Part shown: positions 63,678 through 64,000 of the stretch, one piece after another | Numbering within the stretch: position 1 is the stretch's first letter | How the letters are laid out: each line of letters begins with the position of its first letter | Assembly (NCBI RefSeq): GCF_007751715.1 | Contig: NZ_CP036292.1 | Coordinates: 682,001-746,000, forward strand | Source of the DNA: Rosistilla oblonga | GTDB taxonomy: Bacteria > Planctomycetota > Planctomycetia > Pirellulales > Pirellulaceae | Reading direction: 5' to 3' | Length of the DNA stretch: 64,000 bases | Program-made: the position numbers and the translations under genes | Notes under the pieces: generated by a model | Told to the model about the DNA's origin: nothing | Database searches by the model: none | The model's input: the letters and a program-made list of their open reading frames with translations, nothing else

Positions 63678-63706
63678 GTCTTAAAGAATCGATGGTTGTT
63701 TAACGC

Positions 63707-63739
63707 ATAGCGGCTGGGAGTACCCGGCCGCTATTTTTT
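63707..63739 (+). terminator. Intrinsic terminator of the DUF1559 gene
   Basis: ATAGCGGCTGGG pairs with CCCGGCCGCTAT (one mismatch) around a 4-nt loop and runs into TTTTTT. It lies 30 bp beyond the stop codon. Confidence 0.9.
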
Positions 63740-64000
63740 GGTCGCGATGTTTCATGTGTCGCTTGTTGGTTGTGATGTGTGGAGAGCTGTTCGCACGTCC
63801 CGCATGCACCGTCGTTGTAAATTGTGCTGCAGAATACGGCATAGCCATCTTGGTCGTTTGGATCTCGCGGCGGTGAAGCTGTATGGCGTGGCGGTGGTTG
63901 GAGTGGGTGTTTGTCTGCGTGGGCTTTGTGTTCGATCCCGTTCTGGTTTCTTGCATAGAGAGAGGGCTGGCATGGAGTCGATCGAGCGGGGCGTTTTCTG
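63740..64000. other. Window end, no gene seen
   Basis: No accepted gene or repeat in the last 260 bp. It may be the upstream region of a gene starting beyond the window. Confidence 0.4.

Noticed and set aside
1-64000. CRISPR arrays, tRNA and rRNA genes
   Set aside because: No regularly spaced identical repeats of 25-40 bp and no T-loop/acceptor patterns or rRNA sequence were noticed on reading; a tRNA scan was not run.

Overview
The window comes from a planctomycete, most likely a member of the Pirellulales (Rhodopirellula/Rosistilla-like). The reasons are: a 16-kb gene for a giant secreted adhesin with the N-terminal planctomycete sorting motif and a C-terminal dockerin; two sulfatases; a DUF1559 prepilin-like protein; tandem PQQ-type beta-propellers; a very cysteine-rich secreted protein; an ISAzo13-type ('Rhodopirellula') transposase; lpxB; and clustered GC-rich palindromic intergenic repeats. 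No rRNA, tRNA or CRISPR was seen.

Layout. 0.1-16.1 kb (minus): one giant surface/biofilm protein. 16.6-19.5 kb: TPR lipoprotein, lpxB (minus) and a small unknown. 19.6-21.4 kb: Cys-rich secreted protein (minus) and a cupin. 21.5-26.2 kb: two PQQ-like beta-propeller proteins. 26.4-27.2 kb: a receiver-like protein without its phospho-Asp, next to panD. 27.2-28.1 kb: palindromic repeat cluster. 28.1-31.8 kb: metallophosphoesterase/LamG protein (minus) and a sulfatase. 31.8-48.0 kb: accessory region. 48-64 kb: mostly chromosomal backbone genes, namely a repeat-tailed membrane protein, an HD/PAS/GGDEF signalling protein, Mn-type superoxide dismutase, rpmE-prfA-prmC, glycogen phosphorylase, a polytopic membrane protein paired with a heptaheme cytochrome, and a DUF1559 protein.

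The accessory region at about 32-48 kb is the most interesting part. It holds small, mostly plus-strand genes typical of gene cassettes: a HEPN-like putative RNase, a DUF6883-DUF4926 pair, an HNH nuclease, two toxin-antitoxin-like pairs, and small secreted or membrane proteins of unknown function. Several of these genes run directly into 85-95 bp imperfect dyads that look like integron attC sites (seven candidates plus one half site), all in the same orientation. No integrase gene is in the window, so this looks like an old, partly decayed cassette array (a cluster of attC sites without integrase). Two further dispersed non-coding elements, called A (about 65 bp) and B (about 125-250 bp), lie between cassettes or directly ahead of genes. 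A complete 1.3-kb ISAzo13-like IS with a probable programmed -1 frameshift sits between two cassettes.

All calls are from reading the sequence and from memory of protein families; no search was run. Family names for small accessory genes and the attC assignments are the calls most in need of a computed test.
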